A stretch of 64,000 nt of DNA from positions 2,275,177 through 2,339,176 of the forward strand of contig NZ_CP054058.1 of the NCBI RefSeq assembly GCF_003935895.2, written 5' to 3'. This stretch comes from Scandinavium goeteborgense. GTDB taxonomy: Bacteria; Pseudomonadota; Gammaproteobacteria; Enterobacterales; Enterobacteriaceae. A model generated the notes under the pieces. The model had not been told where the DNA came from, ran no database searches, and saw nothing but the letters and a program-made list of their open reading frames with translations. Position 1 is the stretch's first letter, and the number at the start of each line of letters is the position of its first letter. Position numbers and translations under genes: made by a program. Below, piece by piece: positions 34,464-43,341 of this stretch.

Positions 34464-35396
34464 TCAGTCGCCGAGTCCGGCAGGGTTGAGTTCAGATTGC
34501 GGAATGCGCTCCACGCCTTCGCCCCAGCGGTTCAGCACTTTGTCGTAGTCGCCGTTCTGGATGACGCCGTTCAGCGCGGTTTGTACCGGTTCAGCTAAAC
34601 CGCTGCCTTTTTTCAGCGTCACGGCGATGTGCGCCGCCTTCGGCCAACCGCCGTCGACGCTGCCGACTAGCTGTGTTTTTCCATTCAGTGCGGCTTTCCA
34701 CGCGCCAATCACGTTCGGGCCAAAAAAGGCATCAGCGCGCCCGGACTGCAGCGCCAGGGTTTGTGCCGCATCGTCTTTGGTATAAACCGGGATAAACGGT
34801 TTTAAGCCCTTTTTGACGTTTTCCGCGTTCCACGCCAGCAGGATGGCTTCCTGGTTGGTGCCGGAACCGACGATAATCCGCAGCCCGGCGATATCTTCCG
34901 CTTTCTCAATCTTGCCAATTGAGCTGCCCGATTTAACGTAGAAACCCAGTGAATCCTTGCGATAGGTGGCGAAATCAAACTTCTCTTTACGTTCTTTAGT
35001 CACCGTAATATTGCTGACCGCGGCATCATATTTTCCCGACGCCACGCCGAGCGGCCAGTCTTCCCAGGAGGTCACCACCACGTTGAGCTGCAACCCGAGG
35101 CTGTCGGCGACCAGACGGGCGATATCCACTTCGCTGCCGAGCAGGGTTTTGTTGTCATCGGAAAACACGGTCAGCGGCGGCTGATTCAGGCCCGCCACCG
35201 CAACGGTGAATTTGCCCGGTACCGCCGGTTTAAAGCCCGCGGGCAGCTGGGCTATCGCCGACGGATTCTTGTCAGTATTCACCGGCATTTTATTGGCCTC
35301 GACACTGACGCCAGTGCCGTTAATGGTGACATCACTGGCCTGCGCCAGCCCGGAAAATGCCAGCGCGATAGCCAGCAGCAACGATGATTTTTGCAT
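34464..35396 (-). CDS. Amino-acid-type ABC substrate-binding protein (second copy)
   Basis: A 310-residue periplasmic binding protein (SBP_bac_3) with signal peptide ending SGLAQA. It is a paralogue of 31357-32256 and lies in the same operon. Two binding proteins with one permease and one ATPase recall the TcyJ/TcyK pair of the Bacillus ytm operon, suggesting a broadened ligand range. Confidence 0.88.
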   Translation of the reverse strand: MQKSSLLLAIALAFSGLAQASDVTINGTGVSVEANKMPVNTDKNPSAIAQLPAGFKPAVPGKFTVAVAGLNQPPLTVFSDDNKTLLGSEVDIARLVADSLGLQLNVVVTSWEDWPLGVASGKYDAAVSNITVTKERKEKFDFATYRKDSLGFYVKSGSSIGKIEKAEDIAGLRIIVGSGTNQEAILLAWNAENVKKGLKPFIPVYTKDDAAQTLALQSGRADAFFGPNVIGAWKAALNGKTQLVGSVDGGWPKAAHIAVTLKKGSGLAEPVQTALNGVIQNGDYDKVLNRWGEGVERIPQSELNPAGLGD

Positions 35397-35436
35397 GGTG
35401 AAGTCTCTGTTATTGTTCTGTGAACAGTTCTGGCGA

Positions 35437-36750
35437 TTATTGTGTGAACTGATTAACGGGCAGCGTCAGCCCGAGACTTTCGCGGAGCGTGGTGCCCGGG
35501 TAGTCCTGACGGAACAGGCCGCGCGCCTGCAACACCGGCACTACGCGGTCAACAAAGCGCGGGAAGGTATCCGGCGTGCCACCCTGAATGATGAAACCGT
35601 CGGCGGCGTAGCTGTCGAACCACAGCTGTAAGGCGTCGGCGACCTCTTCCGGCGTGCCGGAAAAGCGTGGGCGAGGACTGGCTGCTTCCAGCGCCACCTG
35701 TCGCAGGGTTAATCCGCGTACGCGCGCATTGCGTTTGATTTCATCGGTGGTGCTGCGGAAACTGTTCTGCCCGAGGTCACCCAGTTCAGGGAAAGATTCA
35801 TCCAGCGGATACTGGCTGAAATCGTGGTGCTCGAAATAACGCCCGAGATAATTCAGCGCGTCTTCCACTGACACCAGCGCGGCGGTGGTCTGATACTGGT
35901 GCTCCACATCGTCGGCATCGTCCCCGACAATCACGCTCACGCCCTGGAAAATATGCAATTCATCAGCCCGACGACCGTGAACTTCGAGCTGGCTTTTCAC
36001 ATCGCGATAAAAGTCCTGCGCTTCTGCCAGAGATTCATGATGCGTGAAAATAGCGTCTGCGTGGGTGGCGGCTAATTTCTTGCCGTCATCCGACGCACCC
36101 GCCTGGAATATAATCGGCCTACCTTGCGGCGTGCGACCAATATTCAGCGGCCCGGCGACCTGGAAAAAATCACCGCGATGATCGAGAGTGTGCAATTTTG
36201 CCGCATCGAAGAATTGTCCGCTGGCTTTGTTACGCACAAACGCATCGTCTTCCCAGGAATCCCACAGCCCTTTCACCACCTGCAAATATTCATCGGCGAT
36301 GCGATAGCGCAGCGCGTGCTCGGGGTGTTGCGCACGTGAAAAGTTCTTCGCTGAACCTTCCAGCGGCGACGTCACCACGTTCCAGCCCGCACGGCCGTTA
36401 CTCAGATGGTCGAGGCTGGCGAACTGACGGGCGGTAATAAACGGCTCGCTGTAAGACGTCGACAGCGTGCCGACCAGACCGAGGTGCTGCGTCACGCTCG
36501 CCAGTGCCGATAAGACGGTCAGCGGCTCAAAGCGATTTAAAAAATGAGGGATCGACTTTTCGTTGATATACAGCCCGTCTGCAACAAAAATAAAGTCCAG
36601 CTTGCCCTGCTCCGCTTTTAATGCCGTCTGTTTCACGAACTCAAAATTAATACTGGCGTCGGCCTGCGCTGCCGGATGGCGCCAGGCAGACATATTTCCC
36701 GACGCACCATGTAATATCGTGCCAAGCCGTAATTGCCGTGCTGTAGACAT
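35437..36750 (-). CDS. NtaA/SnaA/DszA-family FMN-dependent monooxygenase
   Basis: A 437-residue luciferase-like (LLM class) two-component monooxygenase, using reduced FMN. Family blocks include [13 protein letters not shown] near the start, [15 protein letters not shown] and [26 protein letters not shown]. Members open C-S or C-N bonds (NTA, dibenzothiophene, S-alkylcysteine). It is equivalent by context to YtnJ or YxeK. The flavin reductase partner is not in the operon; yddH is a distant candidate only. Confidence 0.87.
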   Translation of the reverse strand: MSTARQLRLGTILHGASGNMSAWRHPAAQADASINFEFVKQTALKAEQGKLDFIFVADGLYINEKSIPHFLNRFEPLTVLSALASVTQHLGLVGTLSTSYSEPFITARQFASLDHLSNGRAGWNVVTSPLEGSAKNFSRAQHPEHALRYRIADEYLQVVKGLWDSWEDDAFVRNKASGQFFDAAKLHTLDHRGDFFQVAGPLNIGRTPQGRPIIFQAGASDDGKKLAATHADAIFTHHESLAEAQDFYRDVKSQLEVHGRRADELHIFQGVSVIVGDDADDVEHQYQTTAALVSVEDALNYLGRYFEHHDFSQYPLDESFPELGDLGQNSFRSTTDEIKRNARVRGLTLRQVALEAASPRPRFSGTPEEVADALQLWFDSYAADGFIIQGGTPDTFPRFVDRVVPVLQARGLFRQDYPGTTLRESLGLTLPVNQFTQ

Positions 36751-36792
36751 AATGACTCCTTACCCTGCCGGTAATATAAATTGAGAATGAAA

Positions 36793-37914
36793 TTAAAGGT
36801 GCTGTAAGGCTTTTTCTGCCAGCGTTGCGAAATAATGCGCCGCCGGGACGATCAGTTTTTCATCCGGATTAAACGCCGGATGGTGCAAACCAAATTCACT
36901 GGCGCTGCCGATACTGACGAAGGCGCCGGGCGTCTGCTGTAAATACACCGCAAAATCCTCACCGCCCATGTGTAAATCTGCGATGGCGGTGTGATAGCCC
37001 ACCTCGTCGGCCACGGTGGTGGCGAATTCGGCCCATTCGGCGGTATTCACCAGCGCAGTTGGCCCCGCGTGCCAGATAACGTCGATTTGCGATCGGAACG
37101 CGCCAGCAAACCCGGCGGCAATTTCGCTCACTCGCGCTTTAACCTGTTGCTGAACGTCGGTGCGATGGGTGCGCAGCGTACCTTCCAGCTCGACGTTTTC
37201 CGGCAGCACGTTCCAGGTATTACCGCCCTGAATGCGCGTCACGCTCAGTACCAACGAATCCAGAGTGTTTACCTCGCGGCTGGCAACACTTTGCAGGGCG
37301 TTCACCAACTGGCTGGCGAGCAGGATCGCATCCTGTCCTTCATGAGGGCGGGCTGCGTGGGCGCCCTTTCCGTGCACCCGCACCACGAAACGATCTACGT
37401 TGGCGTAGAACGCACCGCCGCGGGTGGCAAAGGCGCCCACTGGCAGCCCGGGTTCGTTATGCATACCGAAAATGGCGGAAACACCTTCCAGCGCGCCCGC
37501 GCGGATCAGCGTTTTTGCGCCGCCAAAACTCTCTTCGGCAGGCTGAAACAGAATACGTACTCGCCCCGCTAACTCCGCTTCGCGGGCTTTGAGCAGCAGC
37601 GCCGCGCCCAGCATCACGCTGGTGTGAACGTCATGCCCACAAGCGTGCATCACCCCTGCATTTTGTGAACGGAACGCCACGTCGGCCGCTTCTTCAATCG
37701 GCAGCGCGTCGATATCTGCACGCAGCGCAACCACTTTCTCGCCCTGCCCAATCTCAACCACCAAGCCGGTTTTCAACGCATACGGCAGAATCGTCAGCCC
37801 GGCGCTTTGCAGCCAGTCGCGAATGCGCGCGGTGGTCGCCACTTCCTGCAAAGACAGTTCCGGGAACTGATGCAGTTCACGCCGCCAGGTAATCAGCTGT
37901 TGTTCTAAGCTCAT
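36793..37914 (-). CDS. M20 amidohydrolase/deacetylase (hippurate hydrolase-like)
   Basis: A 373-residue metallo-aminoacylase. Metal-site blocks are MHACGHDVHTSVMLG, LFQPAEESFGGAKTLI and the C-terminal MGGEDFAVYL. It resembles HipO, YtnL (SndA) and YxeP, which remove N-acetyl groups from S-alkylcysteine intermediates. Its stop region and the LLM gene upstream overlap by four bases, showing operon membership. Confidence 0.9.
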   Translation of the reverse strand: MSLEQQLITWRRELHQFPELSLQEVATTARIRDWLQSAGLTILPYALKTGLVVEIGQGEKVVALRADIDALPIEEAADVAFRSQNAGVMHACGHDVHTSVMLGAALLLKAREAELAGRVRILFQPAEESFGGAKTLIRAGALEGVSAIFGMHNEPGLPVGAFATRGGAFYANVDRFVVRVHGKGAHAARPHEGQDAILLASQLVNALQSVASREVNTLDSLVLSVTRIQGGNTWNVLPENVELEGTLRTHRTDVQQQVKARVSEIAAGFAGAFRSQIDVIWHAGPTALVNTAEWAEFATTVADEVGYHTAIADLHMGGEDFAVYLQQTPGAFVSIGSASEFGLHHPAFNPDEKLIVPAAHYFATLAEKALQHL

Positions 37915-38912
37915 GACAGCACCTCCGCGCGGTTAAGTTCTTCGGCGAGCAGGCGCAATGACGCCAGGCGGGAAGCCCCCTCAGCCACTGGCGTATCGAT
38001 AATAAATTCATCGATGCCAAAGGTGTCATGCAGGATATCGAGCTGGTCATGGACCTGGCGCGCGGTACCGGCAATCACCGCCGATTCACGGCGCACAATT
38101 TCCACCGCCGGGCTGCCCGCCTGATGTGCAAAAGCGTCGGCCTGCTGCTGGCTGGCCACCGACACGCGCTGACCGTTTTCCAGCCGCACGCCCCAGACTT
38201 CCACCTGCGCGGCCAGTTTCGCGGCCTGTGCCGCATCTGCCGCGACGATCACCTGTACGGCGACTATCGCATCCCGCAGGCTGCGGTCGCGCCAGCGGGT
38301 CAGCACGTCACGGAGCAAATTTTTATCGCCGTTGAGGTGCGCCGCAAAAACAAAGTTCCAGTCCAGTCGGGCGGCCAGCTCTGCGCTTTCAAGACTCGCG
38401 CCCAGCAGAAAACCGTCCGGACGCTGCGGTGGAACAGGCGTCGCCAGTACTGCATCGGCGCTTTCCGCACGCGTCAGCGATAGCCAGTTGTCCAGTTGCG
38501 CGAGCTGATCAGCGAACGTTCCCTTCTGCTGCGGATCGACGCCCTGCTGCAACGCGCGAGTAGAGTGCGGCAGGCCGCCAGGCGCTTTGCCGACGCCGAG
38601 ATCAACACGCCCCGGAGCCAATGACGCCAGTAGATTGAAGTTTTCCGCCACTTTGTACGGGCTGTAGTGTTGTAGCATCACGCCCCCGGACCCGATACGG
38701 ATACGGCTCGTCTGCCCGAGCAGCCAGCCAATGACCACCTCTGGAGACGGGCTCGCCAGCTGCGGCGTATTATGGTGCTCCGCAATCCATAAACGGTGAT
38801 AGCCCCAGGCATCAGCCTGTTGCGCCAGTGTTAAGGTGTGTGCCAGTGCCTGAGATGCGGTCTCGCCATCTGCCAGTGGGCTTTTATCCAGAATACTGAT
38901 TCGATAAGACAT
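37911..38912 (-). CDS. LLM-class flavin-dependent oxidoreductase (MsnO8/YtmO-like)
   Basis: A 333-residue luciferase-like oxidoreductase beginning [19 protein letters not shown], with WIAEHHNTPQLASPSPEVVI and IRIGSGGVMLQHYSPYKVAE typical of the MsnO8/YtmO subgroup. The start at 38912 is chosen over 38945, which has no family support. It is the first gene of the eight-gene operon; the promoter should lie in 38913-39010. Its 5' end (44 codon bases) and upstream region are duplicated at 40901-41120. Confidence 0.87.
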   Translation of the reverse strand: MSYRISILDKSPLADGETASQALAHTLTLAQQADAWGYHRLWIAEHHNTPQLASPSPEVVIGWLLGQTSRIRIGSGGVMLQHYSPYKVAENFNLLASLAPGRVDLGVGKAPGGLPHSTRALQQGVDPQQKGTFADQLAQLDNWLSLTRAESADAVLATPVPPQRPDGFLLGASLESAELAARLDWNFVFAAHLNGDKNLLRDVLTRWRDRSLRDAIVAVQVIVAADAAQAAKLAAQVEVWGVRLENGQRVSVASQQQADAFAHQAGSPAVEIVRRESAVIAGTARQVHDQLDILHDTFGIDEFIIDTPVAEGASRLASLRLLAEELNRAEVLS

Positions 38913-39088
38913 GTCGCAGGCTCTTGATGAGGAACATGTCTGCATTATTAGAAGGGGTTGATGCGCGTGAGAAACAATTTATTTACATTTGCTCAGCACA
39001 AAATTAGATATCAGTGGCGAGTTGTTGCCCTTAATTTCGCAATAAGAGCGTCAGTATCGGCCTGATTTCGCAGTCTGACGAAGGTCAG
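38869..39088. repeat. Duplicated segment A, copy 1
   Basis: Almost identical (one difference seen) to 40901-41120. It contains the first bases of the LLM gene, its upstream region and the last 78 bases of the kinase gene. It ends abruptly inside the kinase sequence where foreign DNA begins. Confidence 0.92.
39011..39088 (-). pseudogene. 3' remnant of the P-loop kinase gene
   Basis: The last 25 codons and stop of the kinase gene that is intact at 41043-41588. The rest is replaced by the AT-rich Hcp island. Confidence 0.85.
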
Positions 39089-39321
39089 CCGTCTAAGGTA
39101 TTTACCTCAATCTCAGCCCAGCTCTCGGCTACGACCGACTGGCTAACGTTTTCACCCATTTGCAGTTATTGACAGGGATAAGCGGAGCCAAGGATAAGGT
39201 GTCACTAAATATCCAAATAAGAACCTATCGCTTTAAAGTGCTCACATCCATTTAATTATTTTATCCTTCCTGTCTGTGGTACTACTATCAACCTTTGACC
39301 ATGGTTATTGTAAGGGATTGC
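39089..39321. other. Non-coding left flank of the Hcp island
   Basis: AT-rich stretch without a convincing gene. It has no match to the host copy at 41121 onwards, so 39089 is the left junction. I see no tRNA, integrase site or transposon end here. Confidence 0.5.
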
Positions 39322-39768
39322 ATGGATACAGTAGAGGAGTTGAATGGGACATACTTCTATGATGGGTCATCTAACCTAAGTGCTGGCGAATTATTTTTCT
39401 GGATTATGATTGATGAAACTCTGGACCATTTCGGCCTATCTGATATAGCTGCAGTCGCAGGGGTGTACCTTGGTTCTAACAGCGTTACCGTTGCGGGTAA
39501 ATTTGCTGGAGCAACTCCGGGAACCTCCGTTGCTTCAATTTATTCAAGGAAATTATTTAGGAATCGGATGATGCCTGTTCGATTACCCACATGGATTGGC
39601 TTCCCTCCAAATGCTAAAAAGGTTATGACGCAAAAATTAGGTACGTTTGTTGGAAGAACAATCCCGGTAGTTGGGTGGATTATACTTGCTGCTGATGTAT
39701 CGACTATCACATTCAAAGCTGTAAATAAATACAACACCCTTGCCCATCCTTCTGACCGTTTATGGTAG
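39322..39768 (+). CDS. Small membrane-associated protein of an orphan Hcp island (STM2901-like)
   Basis: A 148-residue protein, MDTVEELNGTYFYDGSSNLS, with two hydrophobic segments (AAVAGVYLGSNSVTVAG region and VGRTIPVVGWIILAADVSTI). It resembles, from memory, the Salmonella STM2901 family of unknown function found next to DUF1493 and hcp genes. TAAGGGA just before 39322 fixes this start over the earlier frame at 39295. Codon use is AT-rich. It could be a T6SS cargo effector or accessory; function is not known. Confidence 0.68.
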   Translation: MDTVEELNGTYFYDGSSNLSAGELFFWIMIDETLDHFGLSDIAAVAGVYLGSNSVTVAGKFAGATPGTSVASIYSRKLFRNRMMPVRLPTWIGFPPNAKKVMTQKLGTFVGRTIPVVGWIILAADVSTITFKAVNKYNTLAHPSDRLW

Positions 39769-39775
39769 GTACTGA

Positions 39776-40132
39776 ATGAGTGATTCAGAAAACATAGAGC
39801 AGCAAGTTATGGATTGGTATAACGAAAACTGGAATGGCCGTGTCTTTCCATTTTTTAAACGTCCAGCGCTAACTCTTAACACCAGCCTTTCCACTGGGAA
39901 GTATCCGTGGGCAGATGAGGATGCCATAGACATCCTTGGGCAGTATTTTGAAAAATTCCAGGTGGATAATAAAGATTTTTCTTTTAATAAATACTGGCCT
40001 AACGAAGAGACATTTATGCCACTCAATTGCTTACGCTCTAAAGAGAATCAATGGCAGTGGATTGAACCAGAACCGTTAACACTGAAAATGCTTGTAGAAT
40101 CAGCAAAAGCTGGTCACTGGCTTTACGTTTGA
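39776..40132 (+). CDS. DUF1493-family protein
   Basis: A 118-residue acidic protein (SDSENIEQQVMDWYNENWNG) of the DUF1493 type, small cytoplasmic proteins often found beside STM2901-like and hcp genes. It starts seven bases after the previous stop, with AGGTACTGA as ribosome site, so the three genes form an operon. An adaptor or immunity role is possible but unproven. Confidence 0.7.
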   Translation: MSDSENIEQQVMDWYNENWNGRVFPFFKRPALTLNTSLSTGKYPWADEDAIDILGQYFEKFQVDNKDFSFNKYWPNEETFMPLNCLRSKENQWQWIEPEPLTLKMLVESAKAGHWLYV

Positions 40133-40145
40133 AAAGGAGTTTAAA

Positions 40146-40631
40146 ATGGCTATTCCCTCACATTTGTGGCTTAAAGATGATGGTGGCGCGATAATTAAAG
40201 GTTCATGCGATGTGTATGATCGTGAAGGAAGTATTGAAGTTATTGCTTTTGGTCATGGCTTGCACATCCCTACAGATAATAATACAGGCAAAATTACCGG
40301 GGCTCGTATTCATGCCCCAATGATAGTGGAAAAAGAATTTGATAGCTCAAGCCCATATCTTTATAAAGCCGTTGCTACGGGTCAGTCATTAAAAAGCGCA
40401 GAAATTAAATGGTACTGTATCAATGATGCAGGGCAAGAAGTTGAATACTTCAACATGCTTTTAGAGGATGTGAAAATAGTTGCCGTCACGCCTGTCATGT
40501 ACAATACCAAAACAGTAGAAAAGTGTAACCATATGGAACGTATTGAATTACGATACGAGCGCATAACGTGGAAGTATTGTGATGGGAATATCCAGTATAC
40601 AGACTCATGGAATGAAAGAGCTACAGCTTAA
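40146..40631 (+). CDS. hcp: Hcp-family type VI secretion tube/effector protein (orphan)
   Basis: A 161-residue Hcp1-family protein (MAIPSHLWLKDDGGAIIKGS ... YDREGSIEVIAFGHGL ... SPYLYKAVATGQSLKSAEIKWY). Hcp forms hexameric rings of the T6SS tube and carries small effectors in its lumen. No other T6SS structural genes are nearby, so it is an orphan hcp that must use a distant apparatus. A strong AAAAGGAG precedes the start. It is homologous to the frameshifted hcp at 62318-62820 (shared YDREG/GREG, SPY, IEW/ITW and NIKYDDDW/NIQYTDSW blocks). Confidence 0.92.
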   Translation: MAIPSHLWLKDDGGAIIKGSCDVYDREGSIEVIAFGHGLHIPTDNNTGKITGARIHAPMIVEKEFDSSSPYLYKAVATGQSLKSAEIKWYCINDAGQEVEYFNMLLEDVKIVAVTPVMYNTKTVEKCNHMERIELRYERITWKYCDGNIQYTDSWNERATA

Positions 40632-40636
40632 ATACT

Positions 40637-40656
40637 AAGGGGCATTACGCCCCTTT
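40637..40656 (+). terminator. Terminator-like hairpin after hcp
   Basis: AAGGGGC / GCCCCTT with loop ATTAC, five bases after the stop; only a short T stretch follows. Confidence 0.72.
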
Positions 40657-40684
40657 AACGTTTAAGTGAATCGCAAGAACCCTT

Positions 40685-40902
40685 TTTAGTCTCCAGGCCT
40701 GCATCAATGGTTTTGAATACGTTACTGATTAACGTCCGGCGTATTCTTCGTCCGTAACTTTATCGAGCCAGGTCACAGGCGAGCCATTTTCAGACTCAGC
40801 AATGGCGATATGCGTCATCGCGGTTTCTGAACTGGCACCGTGCCAGTGTTTCACGCCCGGCGGGATCCACGCGATATATCCCTGGTTCAGCGCCTGCGCT
40901 TC
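40685..40902. repeat. Duplicated segment B, copy 1 (cupin 3' part)
   Basis: Matches 41630-41847 at about 97 percent (six differences seen in 218 bases). It joins segment A copy 2 at 40901-40903 across a shared CTGCC-type microhomology. The greater divergence than segment A hints that it came from a related strain. Confidence 0.9.
40729..40902 (-). pseudogene. 3' fragment of the cupin gene fused to an LLM 5' fragment
   Basis: The C-terminal 57 codons of the cupin ([20 protein letters not shown] onward) are joined to the first codons of the LLM gene ([19 protein letters not shown]). The chimeric frame extends to 40977 but lacks the cupin core, so it is a recombination scar, not a functional gene. 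Confidence 0.85.
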
Positions 40903-41120
40903 TGCCAGTGGGCTTTTATCCAGAATACTGATTCGATAAGACATGTCGCAGGCTCTTGATGAGGAACATGTCTGCATTATTAGAAGGGGTTGATGCGCGT
41001 GAGAAACAATTTATTTACATTTGCTCAGCACAAAATTAGATATCAGTGGCGAGTTGTTGCCCTTAATTTCGCAATAAGAGCGTCAGTATCGGCCTGATTT
41101 CGCAGTCTGACGAAGGCCAG
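40901..41120. repeat. Duplicated segment A, copy 2
   Basis: Matches 38869-39088. It carries the LLM 5' fragment (up to 40944), the former LLM upstream region and the 3' end of the intact kinase gene. Confidence 0.92.
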
Positions 41121-41588
41121 TCCGGCAAATTGCGGATCGCGCATATCTGCCAAATAACGCTGCCGATTTTTATGCAAGGTTTTTAGCGTCCATAAAATAA
41201 TGGAGTCCCGGCTAAAAAAAGAGCGTCGAAAAGTCTCGTGATTTCCGGTGCCTGGCCACAGTTCCTTTTGAGTCCATGCCCGGAATAATGCTCTGCCGAC
41301 GGCCTGACGTAGTGTGCGCCAGAAGCCATAATCCACCCACACGATCATGTCCACATTGCGCCATTTCACCGGTCGCGTGCGGTTATAATTTCCGTCAAGC
41401 ACCCAGCTTTCACTGGCGGTCAGTACCTCTTCCAGTCGAGCAAACAGTTCATCATCTGGTGTTCCCTGCCAATCTGGGCGCCAGTAAAGCGTATCCATTT
41501 CGATATAGGGTGCATTTAAGTACGTTGCCAGACGGCGCGCGAGCGTGGATTTTCCCACACCGCTGGTGCCAACCACGTTAATTCTCAT
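41043..41588 (-). CDS. P-loop nucleotide kinase (adenylate kinase/FlaR-like)
   Basis: A 181-residue P-loop protein beginning MRINVVGTSGVGKSTLARRL with Walker A GTSGVGKST, then IEMDTLYWRPDWQ, WVLDGNYNRTRPVKWRN and VWVDYGFWRTLRQAV, as in the FlaR/topology-modulation (adenylate kinase-like) family. Substrate is unknown. The start at 41588 has AGGA eight bases upstream; in-frame ATG 41597 and TTG 41609 are possible. Before the rearrangement it lay directly downstream of the cupin gene and upstream of the LLM operon. Confidence 0.82.
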   Translation of the reverse strand: MRINVVGTSGVGKSTLARRLATYLNAPYIEMDTLYWRPDWQGTPDDELFARLEEVLTASESWVLDGNYNRTRPVKWRNVDMIVWVDYGFWRTLRQAVGRALFRAWTQKELWPGTGNHETFRRSFFSRDSIILWTLKTLHKNRQRYLADMRDPQFAGLAFVRLRNQADTDALIAKLRATTRH

Positions 41589-41673
41589 CACTTCCATCCT
41601 GGCGTCCAAATAGCAAATGCAGGCCTGAATTTAGTCTCCAGGCCTGCATCAATGGTTTTGAATACGTTACTGA

Positions 41674-42072
41674 TTAACGTCCGGCGTATTCTTCGTCCGT
41701 AACTTTATCGAGCCAGGTCACAGGCGAGCCATTTTCGGATTCAGCAATGGCGATATGCGTCATAGCGGTTTCTGAACTGGCACCGTGCCAGTGTTTCACG
41801 CCAGGCGGGATCCACGCGATATCGCCCTGGTTCAGCGCCTGCGCTTCCTGCCCCTCTTCCTGCAACCAGCCGCGGCCCTGGGTCACGATAAGCGTTTGTC
41901 CCAGTGGATGCGTATGCCATGCGGTGCGAGCGCCCGGCTCAAACGTCACCGTTGCCCCACCGACTTTTGCCGGGTCTGTTGCCTGAAACGGCGCGTCAAT
42001 TCTGACCTTGCCGGTAAACCATTGTTCTGGTCCGGTAACGGACGGCTGTGAACCACTACGAATAATTTTCAT
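41674..42072 (-). CDS. Cupin-domain protein (quercetinase/mandelonitrile-lyase-like cupin)
   Basis: A 132-residue single-domain cupin. Metal-ligand pattern: AWHTHPLGQTLIVTQGRGW (motif 1 with two His) and [11 protein letters not shown] (motif 2 His). The closest known relatives include (R)-hydroxynitrile lyase-type cupins and carboxymuconolactone-associated proteins; activity here is unknown. GAGGAAGT precedes the start. It is divergent from a LysR gene that likely controls it. The 3' part is duplicated at 40685-40902. Confidence 0.87.
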   Translation of the reverse strand: MKIIRSGSQPSVTGPEQWFTGKVRIDAPFQATDPAKVGGATVTFEPGARTAWHTHPLGQTLIVTQGRGWLQEEGQEAQALNQGDIAWIPPGVKHWHGASSETAMTHIAIAESENGSPVTWLDKVTDEEYAGR

Positions 42073-42147
42073 ACTTCCTCCTGGTTGATGTATTCAGCGT
42101 AGCGCGGATCGCCGTTGAGGATTAGACTGCATAATCAGATTGGAACT

Positions 42148-42162
42148 ATGAATGTGATTCAT
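42148..42162. promoter_or_regulatory. LysR-type box between cupin and LysR genes
   Basis: ATGAATGTGATTCAT: 5-bp inverted arms with a T-N11-A core, 15 bases before the LysR start and within the divergent spacer. Confidence 0.6.
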
Positions 42163-42168
42163 GAATGA

Positions 42169-43068
<900 letters not shown>

Positions 43069-43341
43069 CTGACTGGAATCCCTACCAATGCGTTGTTCTG
43101 TTAGTTTCTGATTAATCAGCAGATCTGACCACACGAATTGTTTCGACGTTGGTCACTGGATCGGCGGGTATGTTTTGCGTCGCTAATCATTTGCAGGTAG
43201 GATGCTGCGCCATGTTTTGCCTTATCTCTGCATCAGAATCCTGAGAAAGGCAGCATAGTGTGCTGCTGCGCAATCGTTTACTCGCAGCGGGACTTTATTG
43301 GGCCCCAGATTGGGGTAAAGACAGGTAATCAGGATACATTG

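Noticed and set aside
39200-40680. Tn3-like ends around the first Hcp island (AATATCCAAA near 39210 and TTTAACGT near 40653)
   Set aside because: Only short partial matches to the ends at 60686/63047; no GGGGTC terminus, no 38-bp pair and no target duplication.
40729-40977. An 82-residue open frame with LLM N-terminus and cupin C-terminus
   Set aside because: It is an accidental in-frame join of two gene fragments at the duplication junction and lacks the cupin core.
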